From the NCBI RefSeq assembly GCF_021283545.2, contig NZ_CP128540.1, forward strand, positions 2,949,501-3,013,500: a DNA stretch of 64,000 nucleotides. Reading direction: 5' to 3'. Shown here piece after piece: positions 27,643 to 35,286 of this stretch. The position numbers were made by a program, and so were the translations under genes. The notes beneath the pieces were generated by a model that saw only the letters and a program-made list of their open reading frames with translations, was not told where the DNA came from and ran no database searches. The stretch comes from Pseudomonas alloputida. GTDB lineage: Bacteria; Pseudomonadota; Gammaproteobacteria; Pseudomonadales; Pseudomonadaceae. Position 1 is the stretch's first letter, and each line of letters begins with the position of its first letter.

Positions 27643-28185
27643 AAATTGGATAGATTTGCAGGTGGATCACCAAATTCGATTGGTGAATTCGTGCACAGTC
27701 AGAAATGATCATTAATAGGCTCAGTGTCGGGAAAAATGATCAAATCTTAAAAATGATTACCATAGTAGGCATGCAGCGCGAACCTCAGTTTTTAGTGATC
27801 AATTAACGAAATTAGAGGATCACAAGATTGAAGGCGGGAAAGCGGTACACCGCAATGTCAGTCAAAAATGATCATCAGGTTGGCCTAGCGTTGCGGTCGT
27901 ATTTTGTTGAATGCGATCGTCTTTGCGTATTGATCACAGCGCGCTTAGCGCTTGACGATTTAATGGCGCATCCATGCCCCACCCTGTGGTTGCTGGGTGC
28001 AGTCTTTACTTAACTCGACTAAATAGTCATTTAGTCGAGTTATAGGGGTGGTTTGCTCTAGAGATGGAAGGCTAGCCCTTCTGACGTGCTGATCATTTTC
28101 AAGTGACATTGCCGACAGATGCTGAGCCTAGCTATATCGTTAATGGGCAAGAGAGGAGTGATCATTTTTACTTTAAAAGTGATCA
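27593..28185. repeat. Cluster of ten TGATCA palindromes
   Basis: TGATCA begins at 27593, 27617, 27706, 27737, 27796, 27869, 27931, 28090, 28159 and 28180. Several share an A-rich flank (AAAATGATCA on one strand or the other). A given six-base word should appear about 0.15 times in this length by chance, so the cluster is strongly non-random. Likely a protein-binding array. Confidence 0.7.
28011..28042. repeat. Perfect 14-base inverted repeat with 4-base spacer
   Basis: TAACTCGACTAAAT, AGTC, ATTTAGTCGAGTTA. There is no T-run after it, so it is not a standard terminator. It could be an operator, or a recombinase core site for the enzymes encoded next door. Confidence 0.6.
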
Positions 28186-28258
28186 ACTCGGTCTTTAGGT
28201 TAGTGATTAGCCGTGCGGGGCAGGCTATGTAGAGGCTTGACAATACAGTGTTCCTGGA

Positions 28259-28279
28259 GTGAAGCTTCGTAGAAGCTTC
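28259..28279. repeat. TGAAGCTTC inverted repeat
   Basis: TGAAGCTTC, GTA, GAAGCTTCA: nine-base arms with a three-base spacer, each arm itself palindromic. It lies about 120 bases before the first recombinase gene and could be its operator. Confidence 0.45.
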
Positions 28280-28399
28280 ATATCGTGCATTCGATTCAAG
28301 GTGATTTTGATGAAGCATCTCAGTGTGTGTGCCCTATGCTTTGGGGGCGATGCCTCCCCTATTTCCGATAAGTGTCAGAACCGGAAGTGATTGGGACTT

Positions 28400-29647
28400 A
28401 TGAAAAATAACGCATGTACGCCTGTCCCTTTGTTTGGTACCTATCGCTGGTTTGTTTCAGTATCAGATGATGTGGATGATTCAACTGTAGTTGCGGTTCA
28501 GAAATACCTGGCTGGCTTCGACTCCCGGCTGAGCGCCCTCGATGGGTATGAGGCAGTACGCGGCTTCCTGGAGTCCTATGCTAGTAATGAGGCAACGTTC
28601 AATTCTTACCGCACCCATGCCGAACGATTACTACTCTGGTCGCTGCTGATTCGTGAGCGACCTTTGCTTGATCTGCGTCGTTCTGATGCAGAAGAGTTTC
28701 TTAATTTTTGTATGAGTCCGCCTCCGGGTTGGATCGGGAAAATTGTAAGAAATCGCTATCTGAGCAAAAATTACAGCATAGCTCCCAATCCCGATTGGAG
28801 GCCCTTTGCAACATCACGCGAGGCCAACTGCTACAAACTGACTGCCGGAAGCATCGCGCAGATTTTTTCGGTGTGCAGTAGCCTTTATGAATACGCCATT
28901 GACGAAGGGGTTTGCACAGTAGTGAATCCATTTCGGGCCATAAAACAAAAATCGAAATTTAAAAATCGCTCAGTACAAGAGTTAACGACCAGGTCTCTTA
29001 CACCTCTTCAATGGGAGTACGTGCTCGAAGCAGCAGAGTCGATGGCGAATTCTGAGCCGGAACGGCATGAACGCTCACTATATATAGCTGCGACAATGTT
29101 CTCGATGTATCTCAGGGTTTCAGATCTTTGCGGTCGCGACAATTGGCAGCCTTCAATGGGGGATTTTCGTCCGGATCATGAGGGTAACTGGTGGTTCCAT
29201 GTGATTGGCAAGGGAAACAAAGCGGGGAAAATCGCTGTCAGAGCAGACTACGTGGAGCTTTACCTCAAACGATATCGCCTGCACTTAGGGTTAAGCCCCC
29301 TGCCCTTGCATAACGAATCTACGCCACTTCTGATGACATTTAATGGCAAAGCTGGGCTTTCAACACGTATGGTGCGATTTATCATGCGAGAGGTTTTCGA
29401 TTTTGCAATCGACCGGATGGTTAGTGAAGGCCGCCATGAGGAAGAAATCCAAAATTTAGGCGTTGCCACCACCCACTGGTTGCGGCATACAGCAGCGACC
29501 TTCGATGCACCATTCCGAGATCCGAAAGATTTGCAAGCAGATCTTCGTCATAGCAGTCTTGCCACTACTCAGAACATTTATTATAGCAGTCATGATAATC
29601 AGAGAGCCTATTCGATTCAGAAACTCTCAATGAAGGATCGTGGCTGA
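28400..29647 (+). CDS. Tyrosine recombinase/integrase, catalytically complete
   Basis: A 415-residue site-specific recombinase. The N-terminal core-binding domain covers about 35-170 and the catalytic domain about 200-410. Catalytic residues are in place: Arg in MYLRVSDLCG, Lys in GKGNKAGKI, His and Arg in THWLRHTAAT, His in LRHSSLAT, and Tyr in QNIYYSSH. The ATG at 28400 is preferred to TTG at 28391. The next gene overlaps by eight bases. GC is lower than the core genome. It most likely moves the surrounding element; integration target unknown. Confidence 0.88.
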   Translation: MKNNACTPVPLFGTYRWFVSVSDDVDDSTVVAVQKYLAGFDSRLSALDGYEAVRGFLESYASNEATFNSYRTHAERLLLWSLLIRERPLLDLRRSDAEEFLNFCMSPPPGWIGKIVRNRYLSKNYSIAPNPDWRPFATSREANCYKLTAGSIAQIFSVCSSLYEYAIDEGVCTVVNPFRAIKQKSKFKNRSVQELTTRSLTPLQWEYVLEAAESMANSEPERHERSLYIAATMFSMYLRVSDLCGRDNWQPSMGDFRPDHEGNWWFHVIGKGNKAGKIAVRADYVELYLKRYRLHLGLSPLPLHNESTPLLMTFNGKAGLSTRMVRFIMREVFDFAIDRMVSEGRHEEEIQNLGVATTHWLRHTAATFDAPFRDPKDLQADLRHSSLATTQNIYYSSHDNQRAYSIQKLSMKDRG

Positions 29648-30890
29648 ACTCATGTTGCTTGGAGATTGGAAAATGGATGTGCCGCCGTTTCCTTGCTTTT
29701 TTGGCTTGAAAGATTTTCAAGGCTTGAACACTCACGACCTAGATAAGGAAAACTCTGAGGTCAGGCAGAAATTAGATGGGATTGATATCCGTTGCGCCGC
29801 CTTGTCTAGTTACTCGCTAGTCAAAGCGTTTTTGCTTGAGCATGCACTGGGTAGTCGATTCGGCATCTACCGCTCTGCAATTGAAAAGCTTTTGCTGTGG
29901 TGTTTGTTAGTCGTAGAAAAGCCAATCATACAGCTCGACGAGCAAGATATTAGAGCGTTTATGGATTTTTGCTTGTGCCCACCTGATGACTGGGTAGCCA
30001 AGCAGCCGGAAAAGCGTTTGAGGCGTGCCTCAAACAAACGTACTTCAAAAGTATTTGTGGTTAATGCATTCTGGAGGCCATTCAGAACAGGCCCGGTTCG
30101 CGAGGAAGTTAGTGGGGCAAGGATATCAGGCTATGCTTCTTTAGCCGTTGAGCTGGCTGTTATCAATTCATTTTACCTATTTCTTTATGCGGAGGATTTA
30201 ATTGATATAAATCCCGCTGGCTCATTGCATCGTTCGAAGCACTACTCCGGTCGTGAGGCCATTCATAATGGTGCCAAGAGCTTTTCTATCAGCGATTGGA
30301 ATCTATTTGTCGAGGCAGCTGAAAGTCTGGCGATTAACGATGATGAATTTGAGCGCAAGCTATTTTTGTTGATGAGTATTTATCATCTTTTCTTGCGCCC
30401 CGCTGACATTGACCGATTTGGTGCGAATTTGGCTATAAATTCATTGTTTGAACGTAAAGACGGAACTTATGGCTTAAGGGTTGAAGGATACCCCGAATTG
30501 GAGCGGGTCTGCATTTCAAGGGACTATGTTACCCGATGGGTTGCCCGATACAGGGCCCATGTTGGAACTGATTTGATACCTCTGGATCGCGACCCTACCC
30601 CTCTAATTTCCACCCAGAGCGGTAGGCCTGGGGTAAGTAGTCGCCATGCCAACTTGCTTTTTAAGCAGGTGTGCTCCGAGGTCATGGTGAAAATTAAGCT
30701 GGGTGGCGAAGTAGTGTCTGATGACTCATCCTTTTGTCGTGCAACTCTTTCATGGATTAGGGAAACAGGTTTGGTGCAAGCTGCACAATCAATGTCGTTG
30801 GTTGAGCTGTATCCCTCAATTCGTGATACTACTTATGACACTGCGCACGCGCGTTTTTACGCTTGGCAATTTCAGTCTGATTCTGATTAA
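29640..30890 (+). CDS. Second tyrosine-recombinase-like protein, degenerate active site
   Basis: A 416-residue homologue of the preceding recombinase over its full length: compare SRFGIYRSAIEKLLLWCLLV with the matching SYRTHAERLLLWSLLI. It starts with GTG and overlaps its partner by eight bases. It keeps the first arginine (FLRPADID), but the HxxR box has become SWIRET and the second histidine is lost (ELYPSIRDTT); the tyrosine position is uncertain (TTYDTAHARFY). It is probably a structural partner rather than a full enzyme. Paired or triple overlapping recombinases are known from several integrative elements. Confidence 0.75.
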   Translation: MAELMLLGDWKMDVPPFPCFFGLKDFQGLNTHDLDKENSEVRQKLDGIDIRCAALSSYSLVKAFLLEHALGSRFGIYRSAIEKLLLWCLLVVEKPIIQLDEQDIRAFMDFCLCPPDDWVAKQPEKRLRRASNKRTSKVFVVNAFWRPFRTGPVREEVSGARISGYASLAVELAVINSFYLFLYAEDLIDINPAGSLHRSKHYSGREAIHNGAKSFSISDWNLFVEAAESLAINDDEFERKLFLLMSIYHLFLRPADIDRFGANLAINSLFERKDGTYGLRVEGYPELERVCISRDYVTRWVARYRAHVGTDLIPLDRDPTPLISTQSGRPGVSSRHANLLFKQVCSEVMVKIKLGGEVVSDDSSFCRATLSWIRETGLVQAAQSMSLVELYPSIRDTTYDTAHARFYAWQFQSDSD

Positions 30891-31008
30891 GGATCGAGAA
30901 GCTAAGTGCGTCTACCTTGCTAGGGAACCATCTACAGGATCAGCACCTACGATCGGTAGTTGGCTGCGCAGGCTTGTATTTACAGGCCTGCCAGACCCGC
31001 AAGGATGT

Positions 31009-31329
31009 TCACTGCTGCTCATCGATTAAGTAGTACCAGTCAGCGTAAGGCGTGTTGATCGCCTTTTGGCGGTTGTAGTCCGGGCTACCGTCATCCCACC
31101 ACACCGGGCCCCTCTCCCCTAGTGCCACTTTCGCCAAGTCCACCGCTGCTCGAGCGGCATGCAGCTTGTCTTCATCATCCAGTGCTTTGGCTTCCTTCAC
31201 GGCTCGCCGGGCTTCCATCAAGTCGTGTACCAGGTGCTGACGCTTTTCAACAGGCAGCGCGGGGTTGCTGCAGCGCCAGAGCTGACCTTTGACGACGAAG
31301 TAGCGACCGTCTGGCGTTGTTGGATGCAT
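31009..31329 (-). CDS. Conserved small protein of unknown function
   Basis: A 106-residue protein starting MHPTTPDGRYFVVKGQLWRC; I recall close relatives in many pseudomonads but no function. The middle (about 40-80) is a charged helical stretch EARRAVKEAKALDDEDKL, and the end GPVWWDDGSPDYNRQKAINT is conserved. Start 31329 is chosen because family members begin there, rather than at the upstream 31404. No membrane segment or catalytic motif. Confidence 0.7.
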   Translation of the reverse strand: MHPTTPDGRYFVVKGQLWRCSNPALPVEKRQHLVHDLMEARRAVKEAKALDDEDKLHAARAAVDLAKVALGERGPVWWDDGSPDYNRQKAINTPYADWYYLIDEQQ

Positions 31330-31546
31330 AGGGCAGATCTCGTGTGTGGTTACATGACGGACATTCAAAACGCTTCGAAGACTGCAGCTGGATGCCGAGT
31401 ACATTTGTACTCCTTACGACCAAGCAGTCAGATCCGCCCGGGCAGCCGCTTGATGGGGGGATCTGAGGCTTCTCGTGTTAACCTGATCTGTTCTGCAGTT
31501 CAGAGCAAGCACGCGAACCTGCGTGCTTCATCGACGCTGACACCAT

Positions 31547-31783
31547 ATGAGCAGAAGCCGACGCAAAAACACCATATGCGGCATCACCACCGCCACTAGT
31601 GAGCGATTTGACAAGCAGGTCTGGCATAGGAGCTATCGACACGCTGTACGCCAGCGGCTCGCCGAAGACCCAGAAAAAGAGTTACCTCACCTCCGTGAAT
31701 TTTTTGATCCTTGATCGATGGCTAAGGACGGTAAGCGCTATTGGCTACCAAGCATGCGAGCTGAAAATTTTTTGAGGAAGTAA
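31547..31783 (+). pseudogene. Small basic protein gene split by an in-frame TGA
   Basis: Reads MSRSRRKNTICGITTATSERFDKQV for the first residues, a recognisable small-protein family (M.RSR+KTP..G.T...SE+.DK). The frame stops at TGA 31712-31714 after FFDP, then continues open as SMAKDGKRYWLPSMRAE to TAA at 31781. In relatives, as I recall them, a tryptophan precedes SMAKDGK, so one TGG to TGA change explains the break. No selenocysteine signal is evident. Either a recent nonsense mutation or a shortened protein of 55 residues. Confidence 0.65.
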
Positions 31784-31930
31784 GCCTTGGAACGCTCTGT
31801 TAATGCAGGGCTTGATCTAACCCGCACACTCAATCGCCTATTTGTGTAGGTGGCTATCCGAGGTTGATCTCGAGAGAATGCGCCTTCACTGTGGTGCGCC
31901 CGACTGGATAAGGGAGGGACTGAACTGCGC

Positions 31931-32263
31931 ATGAATACAGAAAACCACAACGACACGCCATTAGGCGCGCTGACGGCCCGCGAAGTCTGCCAGGTGCTGC
32001 GAGAGGTGGTGCTCGGACGCCGGACTATGACCAAGGTTGGCAACCAGTCCTGGGAGCAGCTGTACACCTGTCATTTCGAGGTCGATGTAGAGGGATGGCG
32101 GATCACGATTTACAACGACTGTGATGAGCTGGACTACTGCGAGCGATGTGTGAGCCCTGATGGTCAGCTCTGGGAATTCGATCCAGGTAATCGGACAGAT
32201 CCGGTTGCTCTGCTATCGACATGGGAGCATCAAACCCTGGAGCGAACGTTGAAAGCTCTGTAG
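31931..32263 (+). CDS. Conserved Pseudomonas small protein, unknown function
   Basis: A 110-residue acidic protein: LTAREVCQVLREVVLGRRTM near the start, then NQSWEQLYTCHFEVDVEGW and NDCDELDYCERCVSPDG, ending LLSTWEHQTLERTLKAL. I recall this as a family restricted mainly to Pseudomonas, without a known role. Three cysteines in the centre could bind a metal or form disulfides. It lies just before a direct repeat (32290-32374). Confidence 0.7.
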   Translation: MNTENHNDTPLGALTAREVCQVLREVVLGRRTMTKVGNQSWEQLYTCHFEVDVEGWRITIYNDCDELDYCERCVSPDGQLWEFDPGNRTDPVALLSTWEHQTLERTLKAL

Positions 32264-32289
32264 AGCGATGAGGGCGTGCCCTGCCAGGC

Positions 32290-32374
32290 CCGGCTGTCGT
32301 GAATCGAGCCATCGTCGTACGCCGACGTCTCGACCCTTCGGGCGTCCATCCGTCACGCCGGCGCGCTCCGTTTG
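32290..32374. repeat. 85-bp direct repeat, copy 1
   Basis: From CCGGCTGTCGTGAA to GCGCGCTCCGTTTG. A copy nearly as long with few differences is at 33466-33548, in the same orientation. The two flank the phosphoesterase and small membrane protein genes. Confidence 0.85.
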
Positions 32375-32397
32375 CGACATTAGCTACCGTATAGCAG

Positions 32398-33081
32398 TTA
32401 GAGGATGACTTGGCCGTTTACAGCCATGACCGACCTGAACGCAACGCCGTTAGCCTCAAACCCCAGCTTTGACCATTCAGACCTATAGTCTAGAGAGTCA
32501 TGATGATGCCCATGCACAACCATTTTTGTACCCATTGTCTGGGCGAGCTCATCGATCTCTGAGTAGCCGTAGGGATGGCAGCTAGGGGCCTCATGACAGA
32601 CCAAAATATCCGCCTTTTCCATTGCGAGCGAGAAGTAATCATCGGGGTAAATTGCTGACAGCGCGTGCTGCCTTTTCGTCGCGAGTATATCTGCCTGCTG
32701 TGGCCTGAGCGCTAGATGCTCAAGGAAGTCTCCGTAATTCTGGATGCCGGTATCAGGGCTACCTGGTAGCCAGACTTGCGACTCGAAGGTGCCCCCCAGC
32801 CCTGCTAGGCGATGGCCAGCAATCTCCACAACACGGCCATGCAGGCTGCGATCAGAGAGGCCGCAGCCATAGAGGTTATGCCAATAGGCTGGACGATCCG
32901 TGTCATGGTTACCGTGAATGAACCAGATCTCTGTCAGCTCTAAGATCGGGCGCAGGATCATGTCCAAGGGCAAACTGCATTCGAGGTCACCCAGGAATAC
33001 CACTGCCTCAGGACGATCACGCTTCACCAACCTGATGACATGATCAAAGCGCCCATGTACGTCACCCAGAAACCAAATCAC
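32398..33081 (-). CDS. Calcineurin-like metallophosphoesterase
   Basis: A 227-residue phosphoesterase with the full set of two-metal motifs: GDVHG (7-11), GDLE (31-34), GNHD (56-59), VCHEAP and GHHH near the end. Such proteins hydrolyse phosphomonoesters, diesters or nucleotides; the substrate here is unknown. It lies between two direct repeats, with a small membrane protein gene just upstream on the same strand. Its placement in an accessory region with recombinases suggests cargo, possibly of a defence or stress type, which is only inference. Confidence 0.85.
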   Translation of the reverse strand: MIWFLGDVHGRFDHVIRLVKRDRPEAVVFLGDLECSLPLDMILRPILELTEIWFIHGNHDTDRPAYWHNLYGCGLSDRSLHGRVVEIAGHRLAGLGGTFESQVWLPGSPDTGIQNYGDFLEHLALRPQQADILATKRQHALSAIYPDDYFSLAMEKADILVCHEAPSCHPYGYSEIDELAQTMGTKMVVHGHHHDSLDYRSEWSKLGFEANGVAFRSVMAVNGQVIL

Positions 33082-33105
33082 TCGTTTTCCCCACGCATTC
33101 CTATA

Positions 33106-33351
33106 TCACCATGGTGTAATCGACTTGATGATTTCGGTGATTTGCCTCCAGTAGTGAAGCAGCAGATACCCGCTGATGATGACGGCCTCTGGAAATGCAA
33201 TGTAAGCCACAACAGGGCTCACAAACCTGTCGTCGATGCCGAGCATGAGCAACACTCCGAGACTCAGGATCATGCAGGGTATCAAAACGAACGCGAGCAC
33301 AGTGAAGGCAACGCTCACCACAAAGATTAAATCCATGAACGTCCTGAACAC
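33106..33351 (-). CDS. Small membrane protein, unknown
   Basis: An 81-residue protein with two or three hydrophobic segments (about 7-38 and 45-66) and a short charged end. No family recognised. It precedes the phosphoesterase by 24 bases on the same strand, so the two are probably one transcript inside the direct-repeat pair. Confidence 0.6.
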   Translation of the reverse strand: MFRTFMDLIFVVSVAFTVLAFVLIPCMILSLGVLLMLGIDDRFVSPVVAYIAFPEAVIISGYLLLHYWRQITEIIKSITPW

Positions 33352-33465
33352 AGGTGTTGCTCCTTAAAGTGCGTCATGTGCCGGCGACAAAGACGATCAG
33401 AACGTCAGTTCAGAGGATTCTACTACGACAGGTAACCGCGAGGGCGTGGGCGTGTCCTTTCGGAG

Positions 33466-33548
33466 CCGGCTGTCGTGAACCGAGCCATCGTCGTACGCGA
33501 CGTCTCGTCGCTTCGGGCGTCCATCCGTCACGCCGGCGCGCTCCGCTT
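33466..33548. repeat. 85-bp direct repeat, copy 2
   Basis: Second copy of the repeat at 32290-32374; the 3' half (CGGGCGTCCATCCGTCACGC onward) is unchanged over about 30 bases. It lies in a gap between genes and shows no credible coding frame. Confidence 0.85.
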
Positions 33549-33670
33549 GTTGTCTCTCATTTGGTGATATCTACGAGACGGCTCGAGGCCGCCTAGACAG
33601 CTTGCCCTTACCATCTGTGCCGCTCGGCTAAGCTAAATATCTTCAGCGATGGCAGATGGAAATCTGCGTT

Positions 33671-34081
33671 ATGACTCTAAAGACCTCTTTCGCCAGCGTA
33701 CTCCGCGCGCTCCGCAGCAAGCGCAACATCAGTCAGCGTGACTTCGCCGACACAACAAGCCGTACGTACCTTTCGAAACTCGAGCTATGCAAATCCAGCA
33801 TCACCCTGGATAAGCTCGGACAGATCAGTCGCCGGCTCGAACTCAGTCCGTTGACGCTCCTTACCTTGACACTCAGTGAAGACACAGGTCGAACGCCTGT
33901 AGACCTGATGTCAGAGTTAACGGAAGAGCTTGCAGAGCTGCAGCGCGATGGTGGGCTTCCAGGCCTTCGTATCAAAGTGGAAGGACTCGACGCTGCTCGC
34001 CGCCCTCGCATGAACGCCCCTAAGACGACTCACGCAGGCATGAGGGAGTCTAGGCAGGCGGAGCTAGCATTCGCGGACTAA
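33671..34081 (+). CDS. XRE-type helix-turn-helix protein
   Basis: A 136-residue DNA-binding protein. The Cro/C1 helix-turn-helix covers about 5-60 (RALRSKRNISQRDFADTTSRTYLSKLE). The rest is helical with a charged tail. Many pseudomonads carry this type beside mobile DNA. Start 33671 (MTLKTSF) matches the family. Targets unknown; the TGATCA cluster or the direct repeats nearby could be tested as binding sites. Confidence 0.8.
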   Translation: MTLKTSFASVLRALRSKRNISQRDFADTTSRTYLSKLELCKSSITLDKLGQISRRLELSPLTLLTLTLSEDTGRTPVDLMSELTEELAELQRDGGLPGLRIKVEGLDAARRPRMNAPKTTHAGMRESRQAELAFAD

Positions 34082-34192
34082 AAGATCGGCCCTGCTCAAC
34101 TCCTTGCATACCGTCACGGTTGCTCGATGAGAAAGCGGGGAACCAACCGGATTTCGTTACGGATTTGGCGAATCTTCACAGTTTCGCCTCCA

Positions 34193-34402
34193 TCAATGAA
34201 CTGACTCACCCAGGGTGACGGCGCTGTGCAACTGGTAGTCGATCACTGTCTGGTAGAGATGATCAGCCTCCAGTCGAAGGCATTCGATTTCCACTGCTGG
34301 TAGTCCATTAGCCAGGGCGTCGTTATGAGCTCGAATTGCCTCAAGAGCCTGCCTGAGCAGCGGCTCGCCCGCTTCGGCCATACCCAACACTGTTCTCTTC
34401 AC
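34193..34402 (-). CDS. Small conserved protein, unknown function
   Basis: About 69 residues from a GTG start: VKRTVLGMAEAGEPLLRQAL, then a helical stretch ending DYQLHSAVTLGESVH. The sequence looks like a small family of Pseudomonas proteins with conserved leucine and histidine positions; no function is known. GAGG lies before the GTG. A longer frame to 34492 overlaps the divergent HAD gene and is less likely. Confidence 0.5.
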   Translation of the reverse strand: MKRTVLGMAEAGEPLLRQALEAIRAHNDALANGLPAVEIECLRLEADHLYQTVIDYQLHSAVTLGESVH

Positions 34403-34485
34403 TTCTTGAGCCTCGATGATTTGGCATCCTTCATCTGAGGGCTTAGTGTACTCTCGCTCCCGCCAGGTCGACCACGGAGATACGG

Positions 34486-35190
34486 ATGGCAATCACAGCA
34501 GTGATCTTTGACGCCTTCGGCACAACCCTGCGGATCGGGACACCCATGCACCCGTATCGCCGGCTGCTGCGAGAAGGCGCGAAGAATGGCCGGCGCCCTA
34601 GCCCAGGCGACCTCCATGAACTGATGACTATTGATGCAGGGCTTCGAGAAGCTGCTGACATCCTCGGCATCCAGGTTACACCGTCACGCATGGCTGAGAT
34701 CGAATTTGACCTTCAACGCGAGATTGAGTCGATCGAGGTGTTCCCGGATGCATGCGATGCGATCGCCCTCCTTCATGAGCACGGCGTAGCTACCGCCATC
34801 TGCAGCAACCTCGCTGCACCCTACGGGCCGGCAGTGAAGAAGCTACTGCCAGATATCAACGCCTATTCGTTCAGCTACGAGCTCGGGGTCACCAAGCCCA
34901 ACCCAGCGATCTACCGCGCCGTGTGCCATGATCTTGGGATTGTGCCTGGCCACCTGTTCGGCGGTGCGGCTCAAGTAGCAATGATCGGCGATTCGCCGCG
35001 CTGTGATCGAGATGGGCCTCGAGCTATTGGCATCAAAGGCTTCTATCTAAATAGATCCGGAACTGAAGCAATCCGAGACCTGATGCAATTCGCGAAACTG
35101 GTTGTCGAGCAATCCGAGCAACAGCCAACGCGGTTGGTAGGTTCGAACGACATCAGATTCGAAATCCGCCACCCTAAAGCTTTGGATTGA
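34486..35190 (+). CDS. HAD-superfamily hydrolase
   Basis: A 234-residue phosphatase-like enzyme. Motif I is FDAFGTTLRIG, with the first Asp as nucleophile; the second Asp of DxD is replaced by Phe-Gly context (DAFGT), as in haloacid-dehalogenase-like members. Motif II is CSNLA, motif III KPNP and motif IV IGDSPRCD. A helical cap lies at about 20-90. Substrate unknown. It stands by itself just before the IS5 element. Confidence 0.85.
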   Translation: MAITAVIFDAFGTTLRIGTPMHPYRRLLREGAKNGRRPSPGDLHELMTIDAGLREAADILGIQVTPSRMAEIEFDLQREIESIEVFPDACDAIALLHEHGVATAICSNLAAPYGPAVKKLLPDINAYSFSYELGVTKPNPAIYRAVCHDLGIVPGHLFGGAAQVAMIGDSPRCDRDGPRAIGIKGFYLNRSGTEAIRDLMQFAKLVVEQSEQQPTRLVGSNDIRFEIRHPKALD

Positions 35191-35286
35191 TGAACAAACC
35201 TTCAGTACCGGATTCGAACAGACGCGGCTGGGGAGATCAAACTTAATGTCGGCATGAACACAATGCCTACAGTCATGGGCGCCTAG

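Larger units (their letters stand above)
27025..28399. other. Long non-coding block upstream of the recombinases
   Basis: About 1.4 kb with no convincing protein gene. The second half is AT-richer than its surroundings and holds ten TGATCA words, a perfect 14-base inverted repeat at 28011-28042 and a GAAGCTTC repeat at 28259-28279. It probably carries control or recombination sites of the element headed by the two tyrosine recombinases. Confidence 0.6.

Noticed and set aside
27593..28185. A CRISPR array reading of the TGATCA cluster
   Set aside because: The repeated unit is only six to ten bases and spacing is irregular (21 to 159 bases); no cas genes are present.
31712..31714. Selenocysteine readthrough of the in-frame TGA
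   Set aside because: The family position is not a redox cysteine and I see no obvious SECIS-like hairpin directly after the codon.
33354..33596. An 80-residue plus frame over direct repeat copy 2
   Set aside because: It is Arg/Ser-rich, follows the repeat rather than any protein pattern, and is not kept in copy 1.
35195..35245. A GGATTCGAAC segment that resembles a tRNA T-arm
   Set aside because: No acceptor stem or anticodon arm can be built around it.
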